Assembly (NCBI GenBank): GCA_023101885.1
Contig: JALPQD010000225.1
Span: forward strand, 2,480,001-2,544,000
Reading direction: 5' to 3'
DNA length: 64,000 nt
From: Typhlomys cinereus
Taxonomy: Eukaryota; Chordata; Mammalia; Rodentia; Platacanthomyidae
A model generated the notes under the pieces. It saw only the letters and a list, made by a program, of their open reading frames with translations, ran no database searches and was not told where the DNA came from. Below, piece by piece: positions 22,346-35,640 of the stretch (its first letter is position 1; every line of letters starts with the position of its first letter). The position numbers and the translations under genes are program-made.

Positions 22346-23424
22346 ACAGGACCTAATGAAGAGGAGTTTTACACTTTTCAGGAATGTGTAGCTTGAAGAA
22401 GTGATAGAGGTACAGTCCTTTGATAGGGTCAAAGTGAGAGATTCAGAGCCCAAACAGTTGGGCAGCATTATTTGACATGTAATCCTCATGGCTTTATTGA
22501 TTAACATTTTTACATAAAAATTCTGAACTCGATTCAACTTCTCATGGGAAATTGCACAAGAATCATGTCCATCTGTTCATTGGCAGGGGTGGGAAACACA
22601 AAATGTGTTCAAATGAAGTGAATTTTCAGGAAAATGAAAATTAAAATGAAAAAGATTCTTGGAAGATTTGAAGTGGAATCAGAATAAAGCTTCATCATGT
22701 TTCCATGAACTATAGCAGCTGCTTGGGCATTCTCATCACATCACATGCACAGTGCAGGGACCTGGTACAAGGGTATTCAACTAAATCTCTGTATGGGAAC
22801 TAAGTTTCAGAGAGCAGTTTACCCTCTCATGTGATCATGGTCATGGAAGATCCTGGAAGATCCCCTAAGTGAGCCAATGAACACATGAACCATCAGCTTA
22901 TGGTTTTAGGAATGTTATTACATCTCTTCTGTCAGAATAATGCTGCCTTCTGATTAGCTCATTGATTGACTCAAGCAGTACATCCTCAGCAGTCAGATTC
23001 CAAAGTGATAAAGGTGGACAGCTATAGAAATATTCTCTCCTCATTAGTATTATTCTCAGAGACACCTCTGCCTTCTGTTCTTTTGGCTTCTAAATATTTG
23101 TATCCACTAATTGTTAATGAACTCAATACTTTATGGGATGTAAAGAGAGATTAAGTGAAACATATCAACAAGATCAGATGTGTACTTGTTGCTCATTCTT
23201 TGACTTATTCCTGAGACAATAGCATGAACAATTCTCTAAATATATTTTACTTCTGTTTCTGTCATGTGACTCTTGGGATGCAAATAAGATTTCCTCCTTC
23301 ACTTCAACTATACTTTATATGTTATAATTAAATGATTCTCTGGTTTTCTCCAGAACAATTTTCAGGCAAATTATCTGACACTGAAGTAGAAATCTATAAT
23401 TTATTTAATTTTTTAAACTTTATT
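22346..23424. other. Unassigned sequence
   Basis: No gene or repeat recognised. Open frames are at most 67 codons. Confidence 0.4.
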
Positions 23425-23425
23425 T

Positions 23426-23460
<35 letters not shown>

Positions 23461-23686
23461 CAGAGGGCACTGTGTGACCCTGTGAAGGACCAAAGGTGAC
23501 TTTGAGAATCATCCTGGATTGCTACTACCTCCTTTTTGCTTCACTCTGGGATTTCTGAGGCTCTGCCCACCAGGGCCAGAAGTTCAAGCTGCCACCATCT
23601 CTGCCTGGCATTTTTACGTGGGACCTGGATGTGAACTCAGAACCTTCTACTTGGGAGTCTTAACCCTAAGCCATCTTTCCAGCTGG
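23425..23686 (-). mobile_element. Older relative of the tRNA-derived SINE, reversed
   Basis: Begins with a (GT)n run at about 23427-23459 (reverse of the CA tail) and ends with the reversed head 'taagccatctttccagc'. The body matches the older copy at 21624-21937 better than the young family. No clear target duplication remains. Confidence 0.8.
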
Positions 23687-24059
23687 AAACTTATGATTTA
23701 TATTCTCCTCTTTTATATAAGAGTTTTCAGTATAGAGAACTTCATTGACATCCTACATATTTGTATGCTGTCCACACATTCCTACATAGAAATACCCTTG
23801 CTCTTTCTTCTATGCAGGAATAAGGCAGATTGTAAGGGACACATGGCAGTGATGGACTCTGTTGGATGTCAACAGTTGACCAATGGCTCTTTTCCACCAT
23901 TCTCAGGAATGTCTTCTTGAGTCACACATTTATAATTGGAGTCTTAACATACTCAGCATTATATTTGGTAAAGTATGTAGATAAGTTTTTCCCCAAAGTA
24001 GCTGATATGTTGTTACTCAGAAATTATTTATTTTGATTCATTTGCTTGTTTCACAATTT
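23687..24059. other. Unassigned sequence
   Basis: No gene or repeat recognised. Confidence 0.35.
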
Positions 24060-24190
24060 TTTGTGATATACTGCCACTTTGCAGTCAAGCCTGGAAATGA
24101 CTTACACTGGCCACAAACACATGGAAATCCCCTTACCTAGTCTACTGAGTTTCAAGATTACAGAAAGGAGCCACCACTCACAGGCCACAT
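24060..24190 (-). mobile_element. Old B1-like SINE, reversed
   Basis: Reverse B1 word order is visible in decayed form: 'gcagtcaagcctggaaatgactta', 'ctactgagtttcaagattacagaaaggagccaccactcacaggcc'. Confidence 0.6.
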
Positions 24191-27112
24191 TCTCTAGCTA
24201 TAAGTTTTGTTTATGATATAAGATAGCAAAACAATTATGCTTCAATTTTAGTCCATCCAAATGACTACGTTTGAGGCCAGGGGTACACTAAGGCTTCAAT
24301 TAATCACTCTGCAACCTTAATGTTTAGTATGTGTTACAGATCATTCCAACAAATACAGGCCATTCTATAAATAGAATGACTAAAAGTTGTAATTCATGAC
24401 TAGACACTAGAAAATTAAAACTCTATATGGCCTGCAAAAAAAGCTGTCACTGATTGATAATGGAAAAGGAGACTTATCTGAGCACATCTACTTTCATCCT
24501 GTGACACTGTGTCAGGCTTGTTCTCATGAAAGTGATTATAGATTCGAATTCACTGTTGGCCATACAATAATGAACCATTTGCTTTTTAATTTTCTAAGAA
24601 GTTTTACATGTTACAAATTTTCCTTTCAAATAGCCATATTCAATGACAAGTAATGGTGAACAAAATGTCCTGGACTTAACAAGAAGTCAGGCCTATGTAT
24701 TTCAAGACATCACATATGCAGGTATGAGAATGGAGACCACGGTGTTGTTTCTTGTGTCCTGAAATTTCTCTCCCCTTGTTAAAATATGGATTGTGACTAC
24801 ATTTGAAGTAGCATTAAGGAATGGGGAGTAAAGCCTCATTTGTCAGAATGTTTCCTCTTTCGGTTTTTCAAAACAGTCTTTTTCTCAATCAGAATGTATT
24901 TGAGAAGATTGTGATCTTTCTGAGTTATACAGTATTTGGGCATTGTGAATTTTCACTTTATGAAAGCTATGTGGGTTAATGCCAGGTTTCAAATATTATA
25001 ATAAAAAGCAACTATTAATTTTTTAAAAATCATGCTCTCCAGGTACTAGAATGGACCTCCCTGCTACAATGCTAGATAATAACATTAGATAAGTGTCAAA
25101 ATAATTCATGTGTAAATAAGACTCTGACTTACCTTTAAACTTGGCTACAGTGAGAACTAGTTAGTGATGTTAGAAATGATAAAAATATCACTGAGATTGA
25201 AGAATGAATATGGTACACATGAGAGTCTGCAAGTGCCAATATAATATGAACAGGCAAGATCAGAGCCTGTATGTGATATGATATGACCAGTCCATGTCGA
25301 TATATAAGCAGTCCAAATCAGAGCCTACATATGAAAATATTATGTGAACAGGGTCTGCTTCTCGCTCTCTGCTGTGCCTCCAGAAGAAAGTAAAGACGGA
25401 CAATTTGACAGGTGTACTGTGTGATTTGGTAAAAAAAATTAAAAATAAATAAGTAAAGAGTAAATGAATGAATAAAATGGTTATAAAGTCATCAGGTACC
25501 TTCCCCCTTTGAAATGTGGCAGTGTTACTTGTAAGACAGAGAGAAAACGGAACTAAAAGGAGCTTCACACAAGAAGGATGTGTGGAAAAGAGCCTCATTG
25601 TAGCAAAACTAAAAATGATTTAGTTGTAACATATTCTTACATGTAGATTATTTTTATTGAAAGAAATACATCTCAAAAGAAAAATTCATAGTGCCAATCC
25701 GGAGTAAGCTAGCCACAGGAAGTTGTGAAGAAAAGAGGCAATGAGATGATGACATCTACAAGTAACATTGAAGAGCTTCATGCAACAAGAATAGCAATAC
25801 CAAAGATCAATGCAAAACAGATCTTGGAAAGTCAAAGAGAAAAATGACATTATATATAGTGACAATAATTCTACAGAAGTGCTGAATTGGTCTAGCCCAG
25901 TGTCTTTGTTCCAACAAATGAGTCATAAGTGACAGTTGGGATTACTATCTAGCAATTTGTCATTTGATGAGATGTTAATACAGTGTCCAGAGGCTGGCTG
26001 TTGGCCAAACACAAAGTACTTAAACTAGAAAACCATAGTTATCAGATTCCACTGTGAACCTCTAAAAGGTGATTAACCTAAAGATAAAAATGTCATTAAA
26101 TTGTATTTTAAGAGCATGAAGACTTCCGCTTCCAAAAAGGATGAGAAACTCATGAGATGATAGTTTACATTCTAGTAAAAGCAACCTAGAAACCCTATGG
26201 CCTGTTGAACCATTCCAGATCCCAAAGATGCAAACAAATCTACATCAGTTAATTTCTACAGTGTAAAAATCAACTTTCCAGAGTAATATATCCTGGCTGC
26301 TTTAATCCATTGAAGAAAAGTGATAAAAAGGAATCTATATGTAACACAGATAAATAAAATAAAGAAAACATTTAGCCACCTCTTAACATTTGCATGATTG
26401 ATGAAGTGATAAATTGTAGTCCTAAGAGCCAATCACAGAGCAAGAATACACTTATAAACCAATTCTTTATGAAGGCTTAAGAGGAAAGCTAAAAGAAGTC
26501 CTACAGAGGTATTTCATGTCTTTACTAAAGGTACCGTGCTCAAACTTCCTAAACTGCAAGTAAGGCAAGACAGATAGTCCCAAGAACTCAAAGGCAAAGG
26601 TGGGAATAGCAGAGGAAAATATATCTATCAGCAGCAAGAGGACTAACAGTGAAGTCATAGTTCGGATTGCCAAAAAAAGCTTAGAGACCCGACAGCAGGA
26701 TATTTGGCCATAAAGAAATTTCTAGAATCTTGAAAATGCTCAATGCTAAGGCTTACTAAAAGGAAAATCTGTATATTTTATCAGAACCTTCTAAGTCACT
26801 GTTGGACAGAATCCAATCAGAATCACAAACAAGTTTAGACATATCTCAGATATAGGCTAGAATAACCAGCCTTGCAAAGGGTCTACAAGTGCTTTGCAGA
26901 AATAAACATTGCATATTTTTCTACACATCAAAACGTTGCTTTGAAATTGGATACCAAAAGACCTATAAAGAATTAATGCAATATGACTAGAACTAAATAA
27001 AAATATTCTCCAGAAATAAAACAATTTTATCATAGTCCCCATGTTATACATTGAATTTGTAAACTCATACTTATCCAAAAAATGTATAAATTATTTATAC
27101 TGAAAAATTTGA
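24191..27112. other. Unassigned AT-rich sequence, no gene recognised
   Basis: About 2.9 kb. The longest open frame (25260-25598, minus, 112 codons) has no recognisable domain. A loosely repeated unit ('gatcagagcct' and 'atatgaacagg' variants) occurs between 25225 and 25350 and could be an internal duplication or part of an unknown LTR. Confidence 0.4.
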
Positions 27113-27126
27113 CTGTAGCTGCTTTT

Positions 27127-27426
27127 TTTTTAAATTTTTATTATTATTATTATTTATTCAACTGTGTGCATATGCGTGTGTATGTGCGCATGCGCGGCTG
27201 TTTGTGTGTGTGTCTGTGTATGTGTAGAACCACGGACGAATTCGCGAACCACCATGGACGCCTCCACCTCCTTCTGCCCGGGGATTCACAGGCTCCGCCC
27301 TACCAGGACCAGAAGCGCAGGCCGCCCCCGCTTCCGCCTGGCGTCTATACGTGGGATCTGGGATCCGAACTCAGGACCTTCCGCCTGCAAGGCGGAGGCT
27401 TAACCCCTGAGCCACCTCTCCAGCCC
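27127..27426 (-). mobile_element. tRNA-derived SINE (young family), reversed
   Basis: Complete copy: (TTA)n/TG-rich tail on the left, tRNA-like head ending 'ctctccagcccc' on the right. The perfect 14-bp target duplication ctgtagctgctttt is at 27113-27126 and 27427-27440. Confidence 0.95.
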
Positions 27427-27440
27427 CTGTAGCTGCTTTT

Positions 27441-27936
27441 GTTACAAAAAGGTAAATAACGATGTAAGGATGTAAGGATGGTTAATATGTATTAGATAGT
27501 GACCCTTTCAGTTATATTTACCCCATAATATTATGTTTTATGCCTCCAATATAAAGAATAAGAGTTTAATTTTGAAAGAAAATATAAAGTTTTATAGGTA
27601 AACCATATTTTGAAATTTTAGCAGAAGTTTTTAAAAATCACACAGAACAAATGAAAAATCCATGGACAATCAGAACCAAACATAAATGTCAACAGTGAGA
27701 ACATAATGTCAGAAATGAAGATTTATGTAATAAATTAATGAACAACAGACTGAACAGAGCAGAAGAAATAGTCAACATCTGAATATGAGTCAAGCGTTTA
27801 CTGTGTATTTAATAGAAGCATTTAAATACAAAATAACTGAAAAGAAAAGAAAACAGAACAAGGTTTGTTGGGCAATGTTGTGACATTTATCCAGAAATAA
27901 CAAGAGAAGCAGAAAGAACAAGAAAAGAGAGTTTAT
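27441..27936. other. Unassigned AT-rich sequence
   Basis: No gene or repeat recognised. Confidence 0.35.
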
Positions 27937-29903
27937 TGAATCTTTTAATTTTTTTAATTTTTCCTAGTTTTATATCAAGTAATTATCCCTGCCCTCTTTT
28001 ACCCTCCCTTCCTCCTGTCCTTCTTTGTCTCCCTCCCCTCCTTTCATTAATCAATCCCATTCCCTCCCACCTGCCTGTCTGTCTCCTATGGGCCCTGGGA
28101 TTCCCACAGGATCATCTGCTCTAATGGGGATTCGGGACTCTGTGACAGGCCAAATGGCCCTTCCTTGGGCAGATCCACTGATAAGGGCTAGCCCTAGCCC
28201 CTAAGGTTTTCAATATATGTAACTATTTCTTCTAAGAGCTGCACTAGGGGCATGTTGGCATCTCAGTCATTATGCAGGTCCGGTAGGAAATGTCTCATTG
28301 CAGTGACTTCCTGGACGCTGCATTCCTGCCTTAAATGAATGGAATGTGTTGTCCAGCAGTGGACCTCGGCATCTTTATGTTCTTATAATCTTACCAGGCC
28401 TTCTTCCACAATGTTCCTTTGAGCCTTTAGATGGGGAGAAATTCGGTTGGACTGACTCCAAGTGAGCAAGGTCCCCAGTACTCTGAATTCTGGTTGGCAA
28501 TTATCTATTTCATGGCTCTCCCACTAATCTAGGCTGTGTACTGTCTGGATTTTGATATCCTCTACTGTTGTTGAAAAAGGCTTCTAAGTTGGGTACAGAG
28601 TGCTCTTCCAATCTATGGGTATAATAACAAGTAGTTACAAAGCAATTTGGTATACTGTCTTCCTGCCTATACACATGGTCTGTTTTTCCCTAGTGATTGA
28701 TTTCCTTCTATTCAAGTTAACAGTAACGAAAATGTGTTTCATTCTGATAAGTGGACCTTGAATCCAATCAGAAAGCCATTGGTTGTCTCCTTGATACTCA
28801 TATCATTATAATACATGGCAACACTAGTCACCTACTACATGGTGATTTTTATTGAAACTTTTATTGAAACTTACGTGCTGAAGACTTCTTTGATTATTTT
28901 TCTCACCCAGTAGCTTCTAAAGTATTCCTTGATACTATGTAAGCTATCCAGAAAGGAAGAAGCTCTCAAAGCAGTTCCAGTTGGTGTATTTTGCCCATGT
29001 CCTGTGATCCATATGTGTTGCATATGTAGTAATATAGATTTTACTGTCAGTGTTTTGGAAAGCAACCAAGAACAATGGCAAAAGCCCATAAAGTTGGGGG
29101 CCTTAGAGACTTATCTGGTCAACAACTTATCAGAGAGTGGCACATTGCTGACACTTACAATATAGTTTTAATTGCCACTGAGTTCTAAGTGGACCAAATC
29201 AGGGCATTTATTTTCACCCTGTTTTGCTCTCTTGGAACTTCTCTACATAGAGATTATCCATTCTTGTTCCTTTTTTAAAATAAATATTTTATGACATATT
29301 AATAACATAGGAGATTCCTATGGGTTAAATTCCACAATCTCAGTTTTTTTTCTACATATTTCTCTGCTTCTCTTATATCTCAACCCCTTGTGCCCCCTAA
29401 GTATTTTTTGCCCATATTCCTTGCCTCACCCTACTTGCCATGGTATTCTATATCTTCATATCAAAAGGTTTTACCCTAACTGACCCTTCCTATCTTCTAA
29501 CTCATTGATCCCTTTTGAATTTTCTGACTCTTATAATAATTCCAAGTCAAATAATTCAACATGGAGATCAATGTTAGCATCACATATAAGAGAGATCATG
29601 TGGTGTTTGCCTTTCTGTATCTAAGATACCATGCTCAATATTAAATTTCCCAATTCCATCCATTTACCAGCATATTCCATAATCACATCCATTCCAATGG
29701 CTGCATTGTATTCCATTGTGTATATGTACCATGTTTTCATTACCCATTCCTCTGTTGATGGGCATGTTGACTGATTCTGTTTTCTCACTATTGTGAATGG
29801 AGGTGCAAAAAGCATAGATGAACAAGTGTCTTTGTAATAAGATGGAGAGTCTTTTGGAAATATTCCTAGTAGTATAGCTGGTCATATGGTAGCTCCATTT
29901 TTT

Positions 29904-31356
29904 TTTATTTCCACTCATACAAACTTAAAAGATACACCGGTCCCCCCCTCCCTCCAACCCCCTATCCTCCTGTGTTTCCCTCCCCTCTCCCTTCTCTCCC
30001 ATCCCCCAGTGCCTCCTCCTCCCATCCCCAGAGCATCCTTTAATGTGCATGTCAAACTCTCCTCTGGGTCCTCCTCTCCGATGAGGTGCAAGGACCCAGT
30101 GAAATTTCCCAGAACCCTTTCCTGTGTTCCCATTAAGCATAGGAACACTACTGTGACTGTCAATCCCTTGCCTCCCAGGATCCTAGTGCCTTTAGCAAAT
30201 GCTAGACTTTGTAAGGTCAATAGTGTGTTGGACATTATGCAGGGCATGTAAAGTCCAAATATGATTGCTTTGGCCCTAACTTGTGTGGAGTATCTTGCAA
30301 ATCATTGCTCCTCCCATCCTTGTGCTCTTACAATCTTACCGCCCCCTCTTCCACAAATTTCCCTGAGCTTCAGGATGGGGAGAGATTAGGCTGGTCTAGT
30401 TCCAGGTGATTGATATAGAGTCTCTGATGTTCTGGATTATGGTTTGTTGATTTTTTTTTTCAGTTTTGCTGCTCCTGCAATGCCCTTGGCTCCACCCTGA
30501 TGGGTATTGGATGTCACCCCCTGGCCAGAGATAAAAACCTGTTAAATTAGAGTCTTGTTATAAGAGTATATTCAAAGGTAGATGTAATAAAAGTAGGAAA
30601 CCAATGGCCCAATTAAAAAATTGGCCCTGGAACTTAAAAGAAACTTTACCAGGAATGAAATTAAAATGTCTTAACAAATATCTAAAAATGCTACACATCC
30701 TTAGCCATCAGGGAAATGCAAATCAAAACTTCCCTGAGATATCATCTCACCCCGGTCAGGATGGCAAAAATCCACAATACAAACAACACCATATTCTGGA
30801 GAGGATGTGGAGAGAGGGGAACTCTCCTACATTGCTGGTGGGAATGTGCCACTCTGGCGAGCCATCTGGAGATTCTTAAAGAAGTTAAAGATTGAAATGC
30901 CATATGACCCTGCAATTCCACTTTTGGGAATAATCCCCCATACAGCAAAAATTCACTTCTATAGCACAAGCATGACCATGTTCATAGCAGCACTGTTTAC
31001 AATAGCAAAGTCATAGAATCAATCCAAATGTCCAACAGTTGACGAGTGGATAAGGAAATGTGGTACATCTATACAATGGAGTACTACTCAGCCATCAAAA
31101 ATGATGAATTAATGGAATTTGCCAGGAAATGGATGGAATTAGAAACAAATATATTGAGTGAAGTATCCCAGACACAGAAAATTAAGCACAGTATGTACTC
31201 CCTAATAGGTGGCTCCTAGTACGAAACACACTTAGAGACACTCAAAGATAAATCTCTGTAATAACTACAGTAATTGCTAAGATTATGAACAGGAGGGATG
31301 GGGAAGAAGGGCCACACCAGTAACAAGGAGAGAGGGGACCATGTTACAGCAGAGAA
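29904..31356 (-). mobile_element. L1-E: 5'-inverted (twin-primed) L1 insertion
   Basis: The left part (29904-30602) is the L1 3' UTR in reverse, close to 1141-1853 of L1-B. The right part (30604-31356) is the ORF2 C-terminus and start of the 3' UTR in forward orientation. A 3' UTR stretch equal to about 1854-2032 of L1-B is missing at the inversion. The whole is flanked by the 16-bp duplication ggtagctccatttttt (29888-29903 and 31357-31372). This is the classic result of twin priming with loss at the junction. The host sequence is L1-D. Confidence 0.93.
30604..31219 (+). pseudogene. L1-E inverted ORF2 C-terminal fragment
   Basis: Encodes, across shifted frames, the C-terminal end of L1 ORF2 ('[14 protein letters not shown]...' in an off frame, then '[17 protein letters not shown]' in frame). 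It lacks the endonuclease and reverse transcriptase and lies inverted relative to the rest of its own element. It is non-functional. Confidence 0.85.
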
Positions 31357-33691
31357 GGTAGCTCCATTTTTTACATTCTGAGGAATATGCACACTGATCT
31401 CCAAAGAGGCTGTCCTAGTTTACACTCCTACCAGTAGTGAATAAGTGTTCCCTTTTCTTCATATCCTCACTAGAATTTGCTGTTGTTAGTGTTTTTGACC
31501 TTAGACGTTCTGATTGGGCTAAGATGGTATCAAAGGATAGTTTTAATTTGCATTTTTCTGATGACCAGGGAAGCTGAGCACCTTTTAAGATATTTTTGTA
31601 TGACATTTCAATTTCTTTTTGTGTGAAGTCTCTGATGAGTTCCAGGGCCTATTTGTGTTTGCTGATTTAGTGTTTAGTTTTTTAGCTCTTTGTATCTTTG
31701 GAGATTAATCCTCTGTCAAAGCTAGCAAAGATTTTTTCCCCATTCTATGGGTTGTCTTTTTGCATTATTAACAGTTTCATTTGCAGAACAGAAACTTTTT
31801 AATTTCATGAACTCCCACTTGTTGATTATTGATCTTAGTTCCTGGGCCTTCAGGGTTCTGTTTTTAGAAAATCTTTACCTAAGCCTATCAATTCAAGGGT
31901 ACCCCTTACTCTTTCTACTAAAAGTTCAAGGTTTTAGATTTACCATTAAAGTCTCTAATTCATTTGGGTTGATTTTTGTATAAGGAGAGAGACAGTAGTC
32001 AATTTTTATTCTTCTTGATGTAGATGTCCAATTTTCCCAACACCACTTGCTGAAGATGCTCTTTTCCCCAGTGTGTATGTATCAAGTGGTTGAATGTATG
32101 GGAGTTTATATCTAGTATCTCTGTTCTAATCCATTTATCAATGTTATCTGTTTTTCTGCCTGTACTAAGCTGTTTTTATTACTATAACTCTGTAGAATAA
32201 TTTATAATCCAGTGTAGAGCTACCTCCAGCTATATTTTTATCACTCAAGATTGTTTTGTCTTAATCAAGATCTTTGGTTCTTGCATATGAATTTTGAGAT
32301 TTTTTTCCAGTTCTGTGCTTTGCGATTTTGATTGGGATTGCAATGAATATGTAAATTTTCTTTGGTAGGATGCTTATTTTCACAATATTGATCCTACTGA
32401 TCAATGAGTATGGAAGAATATTTTACTTTCTAATAACCTCTTTAATTTCTTTTAGCAGATTTTGTAGTTTTAATTGTATAGGTCTTTTAATTGCTTGCTT
32501 GGTTAGGTCTATTCCAAGTTATTTTATTTTCTTTGAGGCTATGGTGAATGGATTCCATTCTTTTATCTCTTCTTTTGCCTTATTGCTCTGGTTAGGACTT
32601 CAAGTACAATATTGAACAGGGATGGTAACAATGGATAGACTTATCTCATACCTGATCTAAGTGGGAATGCTTCAAGTTTTTCTCCATTTAGATAATGTTA
32701 GCCTTAGGTTTGTCATATATAACCTTTATAATGTTGAGATATGTCCCCTCAAATCCTGTTTTCTGCAAGGTTTTTATCATGAAGGCACGCTGAGTTTTAT
32801 CAAAGATTTTTCTGCATCTATGGAGAGGATCATATGATTTTAGTTTTGATTCATTATGATGAATCACATTTATTGATTTATGCATGTTAAACCATTTGTG
32901 AATTCTTGGAATAAACTTGACTTGATCATGGTATATTGTCTACTTACTATGTTTTTAGATTCACTTTGCAAGTTTTCAGGTTGTCCACTTTTCAATCTAG
33001 CTCTGTCTTGTTTATTTGTGTTTTCTTGGTTTTCTTTCCTGAGCTTGTTGTGCTCTTCTTTGACTTTTTATATGTGTTTATATATGTTCTCTTGGAATGT
33101 TTGCACATATTTATAATCAATCTTCAGAAATAATTATCCTGATTATTACTTTCTTGGTTACCTTCTAATGGACTTTATGGGAGCTGGGGCCTTGAGACTG
33201 GTGATCTTGGAGGGAGACATATTTTCTTGGTTTCTTGTTTTTGTTTTTGTTTTCTGTTGTCCCTATGTGATGTTGGTATCTGGAATTAAGTGGTTACTTT
33301 TTTAATTTATATTGTTATTTTTCTTATGTCTTCTGCCAGAATTAGGATTTCTATTGTGTACACTGCTTTTAGGATGGGTAAAAGGTAATTATAATTCTAT
33401 TTGAAGTTTCTGAGTACTGATTCTTTGGTGGGATGTTTATCTTTTCTCTGGCATGTTATTTTTCAGCACTTGGATGTTGGTTGCAGTGTCTATGTTTTAT
33501 ATTGGGTTACTTATCTAAAGTTTGTGTCTTCATTTGAGACAACAGGAAACAATTCCAATGTTCTGTGGTTGTAGGAGTGTGTTAATACTTCTCAGATGAG
33601 TTTTCTGAAGTGATTATTATGCTGTCTTTTGGAGACCTTTTCTCTCTTTATTCTTGAAGTTTGGTGTTGTAAGGAATCTTCTTCCTGGACT

Positions 33692-33694
33692 TAT

Positions 33695-33725
<31 letters not shown>

Positions 33726-33737
33726 GTGTGTGTGTGT

Positions 33738-33783
<46 letters not shown>
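33692..33783. repeat. (TC)n followed by (TG)n microsatellite
   Basis: About 33 bp of TC units, then about 60 bp of TG units with one TA break. It lies in the presumed 5' region of L1-D. The mirror-type TC part and the alternating TG part could adopt non-B DNA. Confidence 0.95.
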
Positions 33784-33785
<2 letters not shown>

Positions 33786-33950
33786 TTACTGTGGGGTGAG
33801 GGGTAGGTTACTGGCCTGAGGGAAAATCTGAGGGCCATTTCACCTTATCTGTGGGAACCAGGTGAATGAGAGGATCAAAGTCAGGCAGGCTGTGGGAATC
33901 TTTCCACCAGAATGGCAGGCTCACCTTGTGGGGACCAAGTAAACCAATTT

Positions 33951-34169
33951 TATTGAATCTTGTCAAAGAAACAAATTAGAAGCCATAAAATAACCACAAA
34001 TGAGGTATAAGCAAGATGATATAAAGGAAAACATGCTAACTCACTTATTACCAATCATTAGAAAACTATAGAGAAAATTACATAAGAAGCCACAAAAATA
34101 TTGCTTATTGACTGTGAAGTAATGTTGCAAATTATAATTTATGTTTGGTCATAATAAATGGATCTGAAT
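33951..34169. other. Unassigned spacer between L1-D and L1-F
   Basis: AT-rich, with no recognisable element. The 5' ends of the two head-to-head L1s are not sharply defined. Confidence 0.35.
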
Positions 34170-34329
34170 AGAATATCTTTTTTTAAAATACAGCAGAATA
34201 GATGGGATGCCTCCTCCCCCACCTGCTTCCAGATCCAAAGACCACACACTGGCTCAAGTAAGACCAGCCCCACACACCATGCTGCACCCCCTCGAATCCC
34301 CCTCCAATAAACTCAGGAACAGACTAGAT

Positions 34330-35640
34330 ACCGCAGGAAACAGCAAAGGTAGTTGCAAAAGAACAAGGACAGTCAAAGTCAGACAACTTCATCTGACTCA
34401 GAAGAGTCAAAAAACAAATACCAAAGATAACAAAGACATAGTACATACCCAAGTCATACAGTTGAACCAAAAATACACTAAATATGAGAAAATCATATTT
34501 CCCACAATAGACACAAATTCCCTTATGATATTTGCCAATAGAATAACTTCCTGGATACTATCCAGGAAAGCAGCACTCAAGATAACGTCTTCCAGAGTAC
34601 TACTATTGATATAATCAAGAGGTGAGAATTATAAAAGGAACATGACAAATGACAAAAGGAACTTGAAGAATTCAGAGAGGAGATGAATAAGCATATGACT
34701 GCATATTAACAGGAAAATACTAAAGATTTATCTGAGATAAAAAAAGAAATAGAGGAAATAAGAACAATTTAGCACACATTAAAAAAATTTCCAGGGGCTA
34801 GAGAGGTGGCTCAGGGGTTAAGCCTCTGCTTTGCAGGTGTAAAGTTGTGAGTTCGGATCTTAGACCCCATGTATAGACACTGGGTGGAAGCGGGGGCGGC
34901 CTGCTTTTCTGGTCCTGGTAGGGTGGAGCCTGTGAATCCTGGGGCAGAGTAAACAAGGAGGAGGTGGAGGTAGTCCATGGTGGTTCCAGAATTCGCCCTT
35001 GGTTCTGTGGTTCTACACACACACACACACACGCGCACACATGCACAATTGAATAAATAATAAATAAAAAAGACTTTTCTAAAAAAAATCTCCAAACTGA
35101 AATTCAGCTGGAAATCAAGCTAAACTAATTGAAATTGACAACGTGTTCATGGAATCTAACAAGAAAGCATAGAAAATACTCCAGCTCAGATGTTTCAGAC
35201 AAACATAAATGAGAACTTACTACACATAAGAAAGAGAGGCTCATCCAAGTACAAAATATATACTGAACGCCATCCAGATAAAATAAAAATAAAAGCACAG
35301 CAAAACAAATAATAGTAACAACATCATAGATACAGAACAAGGAGTACGTTTTGACTTCAAATCATGAAAGATCACAAATGCCACTCCAGGCTGCTATATA
35401 CAGCCAAACTATCTGTCATGCTTGAAGGTGAAAGATCTTTCCTAACAAAAATAAATTAAAGTAATTCTTGTCTTTCAAACCAGGCCTAGAGATAAGATAA
35501 AATATTCAAGAGAGAAGAAATTAATCAACACACTCAAGAAGACAAAAGGAAAATAAGTAATGCCAATAAACCCTCAGACAGGAAACTATCAAAATAAAAA
35601 ACTAATAAACTCAAAAAATAGCAAAAATCAACAAAAACTT
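34330..35640 (+). pseudogene. L1-F ORF1 remnant, SINE-interrupted
   Basis: A diverged ORF1-like stretch. A 135-codon frame opens upstream at 34207 and runs through the presumed ORF1 start. Further parts, disrupted by a SINE at 34794-35080, continue toward 35640. Domains are hard to read because of decay. It is assigned mainly by position before the ORF2 endonuclease start. Confidence 0.6.
34794..35080 (+). mobile_element. tRNA-derived SINE in L1-F
   Basis: Young-family copy with head, body, short CA run and A-rich tail. It is flanked by an imperfect 13-14 bp duplication (aaaaaaatttcca at 34781-34793, and a version with one change at 35081-35094). It has the same orientation as its host L1. 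Confidence 0.93.

Larger units (their letters stand above)
29560..32930 (-). pseudogene. L1-D ORF2 remnant, split by L1-E
   Basis: C-terminal pieces such as 'TWYIYTMEYNAAI' and 'YAGKWMELGN' are readable at 29621-29815. Reverse transcriptase pieces such as 'AFMIKTLQKTGFEGTYLNIIK' are readable at 32688-32885. Many stops and frameshifts, and the L1-E insertion at 29888-31372, make it non-functional. The region that should hold the active-site aspartates is missing or unreadable near 32590. Confidence 0.75.
27937..33950 (-). mobile_element. L1-D: decayed L1, interrupted by L1-E
   Basis: An old minus-strand L1. The 3' end and C/T-rich 3' UTR lie at 27937-29560. ORF2 remnants run 29560-29887 and resume at 31373. 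Near 32580-32935 the reverse transcriptase region is shortened; sequence beyond 32935 looks like the ORF1 start and a 5' UTR (GC-richer at 33780-33950). Much of ORF2 and ORF1 therefore seems deleted. L1-E sits inside it with a 16-bp duplication of L1-D sequence. Its 3' UTR shares long stretches with 40430-41215 and 51000-51430, marking an older L1 subfamily than L1-B. Confidence 0.75.
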
